In this document: in pieces, positions 1 through 9,700 of the stretch
Numbering within the stretch: position 1 is the stretch's first letter
Layout of the letters: each line of letters opens with the position of its first letter
DNA from: Frankia nepalensis
GTDB taxonomy: Bacteria; Actinomycetota; Actinomycetes; Frankiales; Frankiaceae
Assembly: GCF_016786325.1 (NCBI RefSeq)
Contig: NZ_JADWYU010000134.1
Coordinates: 1-46,109 of the forward strand
Length of the DNA: 46,109 nt
Direction of reading: 5' to 3'
Made by a program: the position numbers and the translations under genes
The notes under the pieces: model-generated
What the model saw: the letters and a program-made list of their open reading frames with translations, nothing else
The model's database searches: none
What the model was told of the DNA's origin: nothing

Positions 1-87
1 GGAGGACGCGGCGCGGAGGTCCCTTGGGAGCGCAGCGAGCAAGGGGCCGGAGCGCCGCGCCCGGACGGAGCGAACCAGAAAACAGAG

Positions 88-2085
88 CTAGCGGATGAAG
101 GGGGCCAGGGCTTCGGGGTTGGCGACGGCAGCGAGGCTTACCGCGCGGTCGAGTGGGACGCCGGTGAGGAGGCGCTTGACCGGGACCTCGAGTTTCTTGC
201 CGGTGAGGGTGCGGGGGACGTCCAGGATCTCGATGATCCGGTCGGGTACGTGCCTGGGGGTCAGCTCGGTGCGGATCTCGGCCTTGAGTGCTTCGATCAT
301 GGCCTGGGTGAGGCTGCCGCGCCTGGTCGGCACCACGAACAGCAACAGGTGCCCGCTCTGTCCCGGGCCCGAGGTGTCGACCACCAGGCTGTCGGTGATC
401 CCCTCGAACCGCTCGACTACCCGGTAGAGCTCGGCTGTGCCGAGGCGCACGCCGCCCCGGTTCAGGGTCGCGTCCGATCGGCCCTCGATGACGACCGCGC
501 CGGAGGGGGTGAGCCGCGCGAAGTCGCCGTGCCGCCACACCCCGGGGTAGGTCGAGAAGTAGCTCTCCCGTAGCCGGGAGCCGTCGCGGTCACCCCAGAA
601 GAGCAGCGGCATCGACGGCATCGGGGCGGTCACCACCAGTTCGCCCACCTCGTCGACCACAGGGGTGCCCGCGTCGTCGAAGACGTCCGCCGCGCAGCCG
701 AGCGCCCGCATCCCGATCTCGCCGGCGCGGACTGGCGAGATGGGCAGCGCCGCGGCGAGCGGGCCGCACACGTCGGTGCCCCCGCTGATCGACGTGAGCA
801 GGACGTCCGGCTTCACCGAGTCGTAGACCCAGGCATAGCCGTCGGTCGACAGCGGTGACCCGGTCGACCCCACCGTGCGCAGCGTCGACAGGTCGGCCAC
901 CACACACGGCGCGAGGCCCTTGCCCAGGCAGCTGTGGAGGAACGCCGCCGACACACCCAGGCAGGTCAGCCCCAGCGCCTCGACGAGCCGCCACAGCGTG
1001 GACAGGTCCGGGAAGCTCGGGCTGCCGTCGTAGAGCACGATCGTCGAGCCGACGAGCAGGCCGGAGACCAGGAAGTTCCACATCATCCAGCCGGTCGTGG
1101 TGAACCAGCAGAACCGGTCGTCCGGGCCGAGGTCGAGGTGCAGCGACAGCGACTTGAGGTGCTCGAGGAGGATCCCGCCGTGGCTGTGCACGATCGGCTT
1201 CGGCAGCCCGGTCGTGCCGGAGGAGTAGAGGATCCACAGCGGTGCCGCGAACGGCATCGGCTCGAACGTGGGCTTCTCCTCCAGCCCGATGACCAGTTCG
1301 TCCCACCAGGTCATCCCGGGCAGCGAGAGCGCCTCGACCCGCTCGACCACGTCCGCGGACAGGTAGGGCACGACGACGGTCGCGGCCAGGCTGGGCAGCG
1401 ACTCGACCAGCTCGTCGATGTTGTGCAGGATCCCGTGCGGCGTCCCGTTGTAGGTGTAGCCGTCGACGGTGATGAGCACCTTCGGCGAGATCTGGCTGAA
1501 CCGGTCCGCGAGCCCCGACGGCCCGAAGTCCGGCGAGCAGCTCGACCAGACCGCGCCGATGCTCGCCGTGGCGAGCATCGCGATCACCGTGTGCGCGCAG
1601 TTCGGCAGCACGGCCGCGACCCGGTCGCCGCGGTGCACGCCGAGGCGGCGCAGCCCCGCCGCGCAGCGGGCGACCTGGCGGCGCAGCTCGTCCCAGGAGA
1701 TCACGACCGTGGCCGCGTCCTCCCGGACGGCGATCAGCGCCGGCTCCTCGCCGCGGCGCGTGAGCGCGTTCTGGGCGTAGTTCACCTTCGCGCCGGGGAA
1801 CCAGACAGCTCCGGGCATCCGCGCGTCGGCCAGCGCCGGTCCGTCGCCCCGCTCGCCGCGGACGCCGCAGAAGTCCCAGACCGAGTCCCAGAAGGCGCCG
1901 AGCTCGGTTGCCGACCAGCGCCACAGCTCGTCCGGTCCCGCGAACGACAGGCCCCGCTCCGCGGCGAGGAACTCCAGGTAGTGGGTTATCCCCGCGTCGC
2001 GGACCCGCTCGGCGGAGGGCTCCCAGAGCAACGTCCCGGCGCGCACCCCACCAGAGTCGTCCGCGTTGTCCAAGGTTCGCGTCAT
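88..2085 (-). CDS. aacS: Acetoacetyl-CoA synthetase (acetoacetate--CoA ligase)
   Basis: 665 residues, near the usual ~650 for the family. The enzyme activates acetoacetate with ATP and CoA through an acyl-AMP intermediate in the cytosol. The adenylate-forming signature YSSGTTGLPKP lies near residue 285. The C-terminal catalytic-lysine motif PRTLTGKK has its first GK lysine at about residue 630; in this superfamily that lysine is the one silenced by acetylation. The frame stays open far upstream, but similarity to the family begins at MTRTLDNADD, so I start there. The gene diverges from acuC across 141 bases, and a protein acetyltransferase gene follows acuC. This context suggests post-translational control. 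An acetyl-CoA synthetase is the main alternative, but the N-terminal WEPS and HYLEFL regions fit AacS better. Confidence 0.93.
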   Translation of the reverse strand: MTRTLDNADDSGGVRAGTLLWEPSAERVRDAGITHYLEFLAAERGLSFAGPDELWRWSATELGAFWDSVWDFCGVRGERGDGPALADARMPGAVWFPGAKVNYAQNALTRRGEEPALIAVREDAATVVISWDELRRQVARCAAGLRRLGVHRGDRVAAVLPNCAHTVIAMLATASIGAVWSSCSPDFGPSGLADRFSQISPKVLITVDGYTYNGTPHGILHNIDELVESLPSLAATVVVPYLSADVVERVEALSLPGMTWWDELVIGLEEKPTFEPMPFAAPLWILYSSGTTGLPKPIVHSHGGILLEHLKSLSLHLDLGPDDRFCWFTTTGWMMWNFLVSGLLVGSTIVLYDGSPSFPDLSTLWRLVEALGLTCLGVSAAFLHSCLGKGLAPCVVADLSTLRTVGSTGSPLSTDGYAWVYDSVKPDVLLTSISGGTDVCGPLAAALPISPVRAGEIGMRALGCAADVFDDAGTPVVDEVGELVVTAPMPSMPLLFWGDRDGSRLRESYFSTYPGVWRHGDFARLTPSGAVVIEGRSDATLNRGGVRLGTAELYRVVERFEGITDSLVVDTSGPGQSGHLLLFVVPTRRGSLTQAMIEALKAEIRTELTPRHVPDRIIEILDVPRTLTGKKLEVPVKRLLTGVPLDRAVSLAAVANPEALAPFIR

Positions 2086-2213
2086 CTCGTCGCCCGCCAC
2101 GGGGACTGACCCTAATGAATCGGCAGGGGCATTCCGCCAGGTCCCGCCACGGAACGGTCGGAGACCGGGCCCGCGGAACATCTCGAGCCTGTCCGTCAGG
2201 GCGCTGGTCGGAC

Positions 2214-2219
2214 TACCGT
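2214..2219 (+). promoter_or_regulatory. -10 box TACCGT for leaderless acuC
   Basis: TACCGT ends exactly seven bases before the acuC ATG, and no Shine-Dalgarno sequence is present. This is the geometry of a leaderless actinobacterial transcript. No convincing -35 element is visible. Confidence 0.5.
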
Positions 2220-2226
2220 CGCCGTC

Positions 2227-3522
2227 ATGGAAACACTCGGCGACGCGACCGGCGCCAGCGCCGGACATCCCGGCGACGCCGGCCAGGAGACCCTGGTGGT
2301 CTGGGACGACGAGATGCTCGGATACGACTTCGGCCCGCACCATCCGCTGCACCCGGTCCGGCTGGCGCTGACCATGGACCTGGCCGCCAGGGCCGGGGTG
2401 CTGGCCGCGCCCGGGATCGCCACCGTCGCGGCCTCCCTCGCGCCCGACCAGCTCATCGAGCTGGTGCACGACCCGGTGTACGTCGCCGCCGTGCGGCACG
2501 CGGGCGTCCCCGGTGGTGGCAACCCGCGGCTGGCCGCGATGTTCGCGCTCGGCACGGCGGACAATCCGGTGTTCGAGCGGATGCACGAGGCGGCGGCCGC
2601 CGTCACCGGCGGCACGCTGGCCGCGGCGAACGCGGTCTGGTCCGGCTCCCACCGGCACGCGGTCGCGCTTGCCGGCGGGCTGCACCACGCGATGCGCGCC
2701 GGCGCCAGTGGGTTCTGCGTCTACAACGACCCGGCGGTGGCGATCGCCTGGCTGCTGTCGGCCGGCGCCCGGCGGGTCGCCTACGTCGACATCGACGTTC
2801 ATCACGGCGACGGCGTGCAGGCCGCGTTCTACGACGACCCGCGGGTGCTCACGATCTCGCTGCACCAGTCCGGCCGCACGCTCTTCCCCGGCACCGGGTT
2901 CCCGCGCGAGGTCGGGACCGGCGACGCCGAGGGCACGGCGGTGAACGTGGCCCTCCCGCCGGGCACCGACGACGCGGGCTGGCTGCGGGCGTTCTCCGGG
3001 GTGGTGCCGGTGCTGCTGCGCCAGTTCCGGCCCGACGTGCTGGTCACCCAGCATGGCTGCGACACCCACCGCCTCGACCCGCTCGCCGACCTGCGCCTCA
3101 CGGTCGACGGCCAGCGGGCGTCCTACCTGGCGCTGCACGAGCTGGCGCACGAGGTCGCCGGCGGGCGCTGGATCGCCTGCGGCGGCGGCGGGTACGCGCT
3201 GGAGACCGTCGTGCCGCGGGCCTGGACCCATCTGCTGGCGATCGCGGCGCACGCGCCGGTGCCGGTCGACCGCGCGCTGCCCACGGAGTGGCGGGAGTCC
3301 GCCCCGGGCAGGGTGGACGCGGCCACCCGTCGCGACCCGACGCCGCCGGAGGCCGCGGTGGCGGCGATGCCGGCCGCGTTCGGCGACGGCCGCGGCCCGG
3401 TCACCTACCACCCCTGGGACGCGGGCGAGGGCGACCCGGACGACCCGCTCGACCAGGCGGTCGCCGCGACCCGCCGAGAGGTGCTGCCGCTGCACGGCCT
3501 CGACCCGTACCGCGACCGGTAA
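2227..3522 (+). CDS. acuC: AcuC-type lysine deacetylase (histone deacetylase family)
   Basis: 431 residues, Zn-dependent class I HDAC fold. Visible catalytic features are the His pair HH at 153-154, the metal ligands in DIDVHHGDG (Asp190 and His192), Asp279 in the GCDTHRLD segment, and the GGGGY motif with Tyr323. In Bacillus subtilis AcuC removes the acetyl group from acetyl-CoA synthetase and restores its activity. Here the gene faces acetoacetyl-CoA synthetase and is followed by a Pat-type acetyltransferase, so AacS is the likely substrate (inference). The start has no ribosome-binding site but has a TACCGT box seven bases upstream. The roughly 80 C-terminal residues past the core domain are acidic and Pro-rich. 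Confidence 0.92.
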   Translation: METLGDATGASAGHPGDAGQETLVVWDDEMLGYDFGPHHPLHPVRLALTMDLAARAGVLAAPGIATVAASLAPDQLIELVHDPVYVAAVRHAGVPGGGNPRLAAMFALGTADNPVFERMHEAAAAVTGGTLAAANAVWSGSHRHAVALAGGLHHAMRAGASGFCVYNDPAVAIAWLLSAGARRVAYVDIDVHHGDGVQAAFYDDPRVLTISLHQSGRTLFPGTGFPREVGTGDAEGTAVNVALPPGTDDAGWLRAFSGVVPVLLRQFRPDVLVTQHGCDTHRLDPLADLRLTVDGQRASYLALHELAHEVAGGRWIACGGGGYALETVVPRAWTHLLAIAAHAPVPVDRALPTEWRESAPGRVDAATRRDPTPPEAAVAAMPAAFGDGRGPVTYHPWDAGEGDPDDPLDQAVAATRREVLPLHGLDPYRDR

Positions 3523-3564
3523 GGCGGGGCGCCGGGGCGCCCCGCCATCGGGCGCTGAGCGCCC
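3523..3564 (+). terminator. Strong GC hairpins downstream of acuC
   Basis: A perfect 11-bp inverted repeat (GGCGGGGCGCC / GGCGCCCCGCC, 3523-3546) starts on the base after the acuC stop. A second hairpin, GGGCGC-TGA-GCGCCC (3550-3564), follows. There is no U-run, as is usual for GC-rich actinobacteria. The second hairpin resembles the first half of the interspersed repeat at 12.4 kb and 29 kb, and a related GGCGCT-GAA-AGCGCC hairpin lies at 3640-3654. Confidence 0.65.
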
Positions 3565-3745
3565 TCCCGACCTGGTCAGGGCCGAACACATGACGGAGGC
3601 CGGTCCTTACCTGGCTCGGTGCGGTGGCCGGGTTGGCGCGGCGCTGAAAGCGCCGTCACCTCGGTGGGCTGGGTTGGCGGCAGCTGTTGCGGGAGGCGTG
3701 GGACCTACGGGCCGGGTGTGCGGCGATGACCGGGGGAACTGAGCG

Positions 3746-6469
3746 ATGAGCGAGCAGACGGGCGAACGGGAGACGGGCCCGCGGGACGTCGGCCCGCCGC
3801 CGGGGTATCCGTCGGGGTGGGCGGCCGACGTGATCCTCGCCGACGGCGGGACGGCCCACATCCGGCCGATCCTGCCCAGCGACGGGCCGCGGCTGCTCGC
3901 GTTCTGGGAACGGCTGTCCGAACGGTCGATCTACCTGCGGTTCTTCGGCGTGCGCCGGGGACTGTCCCAGGCGGACGTCGATCGGTTCACGATCGTCGAC
4001 CAGTCGGTGCGCGGCGCGCTCGTCGCGCTCATCGGCGGGGAGATGGTCGCCCTCGCGCACTGGGAAGGCACTCCGGCCCCCACCGCGGCGGCCCCCACCG
4101 CGCCGGCCCCGGTCGCGCCGACCCCGGCCGGGGCGTTCCCGGCCGGAGAGGCCGCGGTGGGGGACGCGCGCGGCGGCCCTCCGCCGGTCCGCCCGGCGCC
4201 GGCCGCGGAGGTGGCCTTCCTGGTGGAGGACGCGCAGCAGGGCCGCGGGCTGGGGTCGGTGCTGCTGGAGCATCTGGCGGCGGCCGCGTGGGAGCGCGGG
4301 ATCCGCCGGTTCGACGCGGACGTCCTGGCCGAGAACCAGCAGATGATCCGGGTTTTCCTGGACGCCGGCTACAAGGTCTCGCGGACCTGGGACTCCGGCG
4401 CCGTGCGGCTGTCGTTCGACATCGCGCCGACCGAACGGTCGGTCGACGTCATGCGGGCCCGGGAGCACCATGCCGAGGCGGCGTCGATCGGCCGGCTGCT
4501 GCGCCCGCGCTCGGTGGCGGTGATCGGCGCCTCCCGCCGAAACGGCGCCACCGGCAACGCCGTGCTGCGCAACCTGCTCGCCGGCGGGTTCGACGGACCG
4601 GTGTACCCGGTGAACCCGGCCGCCGCCGCGGGGCCGGGCGCGGTCTCGTCGGTGCGGGCCTTCGCCGGCGTCGAGGACGTCGACGGCCCGGTGGACCTGG
4701 CTGTCCTGTGCGTCCCGCCGCCTCAGGTGGCCGAGGCCGTCGAGGCCTGCGGGCGGCACGGGGTGCGCGGGCTCGTGGTGATCACGGACCTGCGGGACCA
4801 CCCGGTCGAGGAGACGCTCGCCAGCACCGCCCGCGCCGCCGGCATGCGGGTCGTCGGGCCCGCGAGCCTGGGCATCCAGTGCCCCGCGGTGGGCCTGAAT
4901 GCGTCGCTCACGGCCCAGATGCCACCCCCCGGGCGAATTGGTTGCTATTCGCAGTCGGGGCCGCTGGGGGCTGCCATGCTGGGCGCGGCCGAGGCCCGCG
5001 GGCTGGGATTGTCGATGTTCGTCTCAGCCGGTGACCGCGCCGACATCAGCGGCAACGACATGCTGCAGTACTGGGAAGACGACCCGGCGACGGATGTCGC
5101 GCTGCTGCACCTGGAGACCTTCGGGAACCCGCGCAAGTTCGCGCGGCTGGCCCGGCGGGTCGGGCGCTGCACGCCGGTCGTGGTGGTGCGCGTTCGGCGG
5201 TCGCAGCTCGACGCGGCGTTGCTGCGGCAGGCCGGCGTGATCGCCGTCGACCGGGTCTCGGCGGGCTTCGACGTCGCGCAGCTGCTGGCCAACCAGCCGC
5301 TGCCGCGCGGGCGGCGGGTGACCGTGGTCGGCGACTCGCGCGCGCTCGTGCGCCTCACGGTCGAGGCCGCCGAGGCCGGCGGCCTCGAGGTCGAGTCCGT
5401 GCTGCTGCGGCTCGGCAGCGATCCCGAGTTGTTCACCGAGGCCATGCTCGCCGCCGCCGAGACCTCGGACGCGCTGATGGTGACCGTCGCCCCACTGCCC
5501 CCGCTTCCGGTCGAGCCGCTGGCCACAGCCGTCGCCGACGTGGCGGCCGGTCTGGACATCCCGGTGCTGGCCGGCGTCCTCGGCGGCACCCGGATTCCCG
5601 AGCTCGGCACGGTGCCCGCCTACGCGTCACCGGAGGGCGCGGTCGCGGCGCTGCGCCGGGTGGTCTCCTACGCCGGCTGGCGGTCGCGCCCGCTGGGCGC
5701 GGTCCCGGCGACGAGCGCCCGCGCCGACGAGGCCCGCGCGCTCGTCGCCGGCCGGGTCGGCCGGCTCGACGACGCCCAGAGCGCGGCGCTGCTGGGCTGC
5801 TACGGCGTCTCGGTGGAGCCGATGATCCAGGTGGGCAGCGAGGACGCCGCGGTCGCCGCCGCCCACCGGCTGGGCTGGCCGGCGGTGCTCAAGGTCCGGT
5901 CGGGCCCCTACCAGCACCGCCCCGACCTCGGCGGCCAGCGCCTCGACCTGCCCGACGAGGCGGCGATGCGGGCGGCCTGGGCGTCGCTGCGGGAGCTGGT
6001 CGGGCCGGACGTCCCGCTGGTCACGCAACGGATGGCGCCCGCCGGGGTGGTGGTCGTGGTCGGCTCGGAGGAGCATCCGCGGTACGGGCCCCTGGTGTCG
6101 TTCGGGCTGGCCGGGCCGGCGACCGACCTGCTCGGGGATCGGGCCTACCACATCCTGCCGCTGACGGATGTCGACGCGGAGCGGCTGGTCGGCGCCGTGC
6201 GCGCCGCCCCGCTGCTGTCGGGCTATCACGGGTCCGAGCCGGTGGACGTCGCCGCCCTTCGGGAGCTGCTCCTGCGGGTCGCGCGGCTGGCCGACGACCT
6301 GCCCGACGTGGCCCGCCTCGTCCTGGACCCGGTGATCGTGTCCGGCGACCGGGTCACGGTGCTGTCCGCCGAGGTGATGGCCGGCCGGCCGCCGCGCCGC
6401 GCCGACGCCGGCCCCCGGCGCTACTGGACGGCCCCGATGACGGTCGGCGAGGCGGCGCCCGCCCGCTGA
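3746..6469 (+). CDS. pat: Protein lysine acetyltransferase: GNAT fused to NDP-forming acyl-CoA synthetase-like domains
   Basis: 907 residues. The N-terminal GNAT domain spans ~30-235, with acetyl-CoA-binding motif QQGRGLG at 164-170. It is followed by a CoA-binding/succinyl-CoA-ligase-like region from ~251 (SVAVIGASRRNG) and an ATP-grasp-like C-terminus from ~680. The N-terminal placement of GNAT matches Streptomyces PatA, which acetylates acetoacetyl-CoA synthetase; Salmonella Pat has the reverse order. Residues ~107-154 are a Pro/Ala-rich insertion inside the GNAT fold. The start follows GGGGGAA with about eight bases of spacing. Database annotation would probably read bifunctional GNAT/acetate-CoA ligase. 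Ligase activity is unproven, and regulatory acetylation of AacS is the better inference from context. Confidence 0.88.
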   Translation: MSEQTGERETGPRDVGPPPGYPSGWAADVILADGGTAHIRPILPSDGPRLLAFWERLSERSIYLRFFGVRRGLSQADVDRFTIVDQSVRGALVALIGGEMVALAHWEGTPAPTAAAPTAPAPVAPTPAGAFPAGEAAVGDARGGPPPVRPAPAAEVAFLVEDAQQGRGLGSVLLEHLAAAAWERGIRRFDADVLAENQQMIRVFLDAGYKVSRTWDSGAVRLSFDIAPTERSVDVMRAREHHAEAASIGRLLRPRSVAVIGASRRNGATGNAVLRNLLAGGFDGPVYPVNPAAAAGPGAVSSVRAFAGVEDVDGPVDLAVLCVPPPQVAEAVEACGRHGVRGLVVITDLRDHPVEETLASTARAAGMRVVGPASLGIQCPAVGLNASLTAQMPPPGRIGCYSQSGPLGAAMLGAAEARGLGLSMFVSAGDRADISGNDMLQYWEDDPATDVALLHLETFGNPRKFARLARRVGRCTPVVVVRVRRSQLDAALLRQAGVIAVDRVSAGFDVAQLLANQPLPRGRRVTVVGDSRALVRLTVEAAEAGGLEVESVLLRLGSDPELFTEAMLAAAETSDALMVTVAPLPPLPVEPLATAVADVAAGLDIPVLAGVLGGTRIPELGTVPAYASPEGAVAALRRVVSYAGWRSRPLGAVPATSARADEARALVAGRVGRLDDAQSAALLGCYGVSVEPMIQVGSEDAAVAAAHRLGWPAVLKVRSGPYQHRPDLGGQRLDLPDEAAMRAAWASLRELVGPDVPLVTQRMAPAGVVVVVGSEEHPRYGPLVSFGLAGPATDLLGDRAYHILPLTDVDAERLVGAVRAAPLLSGYHGSEPVDVAALRELLLRVARLADDLPDVARLVLDPVIVSGDRVTVLSAEVMAGRPPRRADAGPRRYWTAPMTVGEAAPAR

Positions 6470-6783
6470 GGGAGCGGCTGTGAGTCTGGCCACGTCGGGT
6501 GCCCGCCGGCGAGCGCTACCCGCGTCCCGGCCCGGCCGGACGGCCCGGCGGCGTGCTCGCGGCCCGTCGCCGGACGTTTCCGGGACGTATCTCCAGGTCG
6601 GCGGCGAGGGCGCGAACCGGCGCGGACCCGTCGCCCGGAGCGCCGTGACCACGGGGGAGAGGGGCACGGCGACCATTGGTTGCCGCTTGTTCGCCGCTCG
6701 CCGGGCGCTCGCCGGCCGCCGGCGGTGTGACAGGTCCGGCCCGGTTCCGCACAACATGTCCCCACCGTCGACAATCAGGACCC
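6470..6783. other. Gene-free stretch between pat and the PAS/GAF/SpoIIE gene
   Basis: 314 bases with no supportable gene. It contains a small GC palindrome (GCCGGCCGCCGGC near 6711). A weak AGGA ribosome-binding site lies just before the next start. I see no convincing promoter. Confidence 0.5.
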
Positions 6784-9700
6784 ATGACGCCGTCCTCCGC
6801 CGCCGAGCCGTCCGGCCGTCCGCCCGCCGGCCAGACCGGCGCGTACCCCACCCCGTATCCGGACAACGGGTTTGGCGCCGCTGAGGACGCGAGCCCGCGG
6901 GTCACGGCGTCGCCCTGGCCACAGGCCGGCCCGTCCGGCGGCCAGGAGTGGAACGAGGGGGACTGGAACGGCGAGCAGGACTGGAGCACGGCCGCGGTCT
7001 GGCCGCGCGGCGCCGCCGCCCCTCCCGAGCAGGCCCACCTCGCCGGCCTCGGGCAGCCCTGGCCAGCGGGTACCCCCTATCCGGGAGCCCACCCCGCCGA
7101 CGGCGCGGGCGGCCAGCGGGCCGGCTACGAGGGCGCCGCCGGCAACGGCCCGCCGGGCGACGGCACCTATGGCGCCGGCGGCTATGACAACGGCGCCTAC
7201 GAGAGCGACCCCTACCGCGAGGGCGCCTACGGGGCCGGCTCCTATGACCGGAGCCCCTACGGGGCCGGCTACAACGGCGGCTATGCCGGCCACGGCGGCG
7301 CGGCCGGCGGCTATGACGGCGGATACGAGGCCGGCCAGTACGACGGCGGCCAGGACGCGGGCGGATACGGACAGGGCATCGACGTCCGGACCTCCCAGCA
7401 GAGCTCCCCGACCGGCTTCCAGACCTCCCGGGCCGGTTTCCAGACCTCCCCGACCGGCGGAGCCGATCGGGCGGGATCCCCGGATCCGGCGGGAACCCAG
7501 GGCTTCGCCGCACCGGGGGGGACCGCGAGCCCGGCGGGGCAGAACCAGCCGCCGGCCGGGCCCGCCGGGTATGGCGGCCCGTTCACCGGCCAGCCGCGGC
7601 AGGCCTATGGCCAGAGCCCGTACGGACCGGGTGCCCGGCAGGTCGGCCCGGCCGGTGACCCGTCGGCGCGCCCGCACGGTGCCGACCAGCCGCGGCCCAC
7701 GCCGCCGCCGGGGCTCGCGACGTCACCGCCGACCCCGCCTCCGGCGTCGCAACCGCCTCCGGCGTCGCAACCGCCTCCGCCGCCGAGCTACCCGCCCGGC
7801 GAGTTCCCGCCGTCGTTCGCCGGCCAGAGCGGCCCGCCGCCGTCTCCTCGGCCCTCCGCCCCACCGCCGCCGCCACTCGCCGCGCCCGCGCAGCCCGCCT
7901 CACCGCCGCCGCCACCGCCACCGCCGTCGGCGGTAGCGGCCGCCGCCGCGTCGGTCGCGCCGCCCGCGAGCACCGGCACACCGGCCTCAGGGGCGCTCGG
8001 CGCGCCGGGTCCGTCCGCGCAGCTCAGCCAGTCCGTGGCTCCAGGGCCGGCCGGCCAGGCCGCCGCTGGCGTGTCGCCGCTTTCCGCGTCAGCCGGCGCC
8101 GCGTCAGCCGGTCAGGCGCTCGCCGGCCCGGCGACGAGCGGTCCCGTCACCGCGGGCGCGTTGCCGACGTCGGCCGCGGTCGCCGAGACCTTGTTCAGCC
8201 AGGCGCCGGTGGCGCTCGCGTTCCACGACGCCGCCGGCCGTTACGTGCGCGTCAACGAGGTGCTCGCCCGGCTGAACGGCCGGCCGGTCGCCGACCACAT
8301 CGGCCGCACCGCCCCCGAGCTGCTCGGGGAGATCGGCCAGGAGCTCGCGACCCTGCTCGGCCGCGCGCTGCGTACCGGCGAGCCGGTCGGCGACCTCGAG
8401 ATGAGTGTCGCGACGGGCGTCGCCGGCCCGACCCAGACCTGGCAGGCCAGCTGGTACCCGGTGCCCGGGCCCGGCGGCGCGCCGCTCGGCGCGGTCTTCG
8501 TCGCGATCGACGTCAGCGCCCGCCGGGACGCCGAGCAGGAGGCGGCGCGGGAGCGGGAACGTACCCGGCTGCTCGCCGAGGCGGCGGTCGCCGACGTGCT
8601 GCACGCCGGGCAGGACGGCGCCTTCGACGGCGACATGCCGCGCTGGCGGGCGTTGACCGGCCAGCGGCGCGCGCAGTCCGACCGGTTCGGCTGGCTGGAC
8701 GCCGTACACCCGGCCGACCGGGAGTCGGTGCGCCGCGCCTGGCAGACCGCTGTGGGGCGAGGCGAGGGCTTCGAGGCGGAGTTCCGCGTCCTCGGCGCGG
8801 ACGGCGCCGAGCACGTGATGACGGCCCGCGCGCTCGCCGGCTCGGGTGGCGGCGAGTGGGTCGGCGCCCTGACCGACATCACCGAGCTGCGCGCTGCCCA
8901 GGCCGCCGGCGAGTCGGCCGCCGGCCTGGTGCGGGCCGCCACCGACCGGGTCGAGCAGATCCAGCGGGTGACGGCCGCGCTCGCCCGGGCGGTCACCAGC
9001 GACGACGTGGTCACGGTTCTCCTGGACGCGGGCCGCGTGCTCGGCGCCAGCGGCCGGGGCGTGGCACTGATCGACGACGCGCGTGAACAACTGGTCTTCC
9101 GCGCCCTGGCGGGCTATTCGGCTGACTACACCGACCGCTGGTCGAAGATCAGCCTGGGTGCCGTGCACCCGGCCGCCGAGGTGGTGCGTGGCCGGCGGCC
9201 GCTGTTCCTGACCAGCCGGGAGGAACTGACCACGCGCTGGCCGGTGCCCGACCTGGTCGCGGCCGTCAACGCCACCGAGGACCGGGCCTGGGCGTTGCTG
9301 CCGCTGGCGACCGGCGACGCGCCGACCGGCGTGCTGCTGTTCGGCTTCCCGTCGGCCCGGGAGTTCAGCCTCGACGAACGCGGCTACCTCGAGCTGCTCG
9401 CCGACCAGTGCGCCCTTGCCTTCGACCGCGCCGAGCTGTTCGAGGGCGCGCTCGCGCAGGCGGCCGCCGGCCGGCTGGCGGAGGAGAACACCGCCGCCGC
9501 GCGCGCGGACGCGGCGCGGGCCACCCTGCGGCTGGAGGTGCTCGGCGCGGTGAGCGCGGCGCTGGCCGAGGCGAGCGTCGGCGCCTCTCCCGACCGTCCG
9601 CTGCGCGCCCTCGCCGAGGCCGCCGTCGGGGAGATCGCCGACATCTGCGCGGTGTACCTCCTGGCCGACCAGGAGGCGACCGACGAGGGGCAGCCGGCGC

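Noticed and set aside
88-3591. Single 1167-codon open frame on the minus strand covering aacS and antisense to acuC
   Set aside because: The acuC-overlapping part is Arg/Gly/Val-rich shadow sequence; conserved AacS sequence begins at 2085, and acuC on the other strand has full catalytic motifs.
3746-6469. Dedicated acetate--CoA ligase (ADP-forming)
   Set aside because: The N-terminal GNAT domain and the position beside AacS and AcuC fit a regulatory acetyltransferase better, although ligase activity cannot be excluded.
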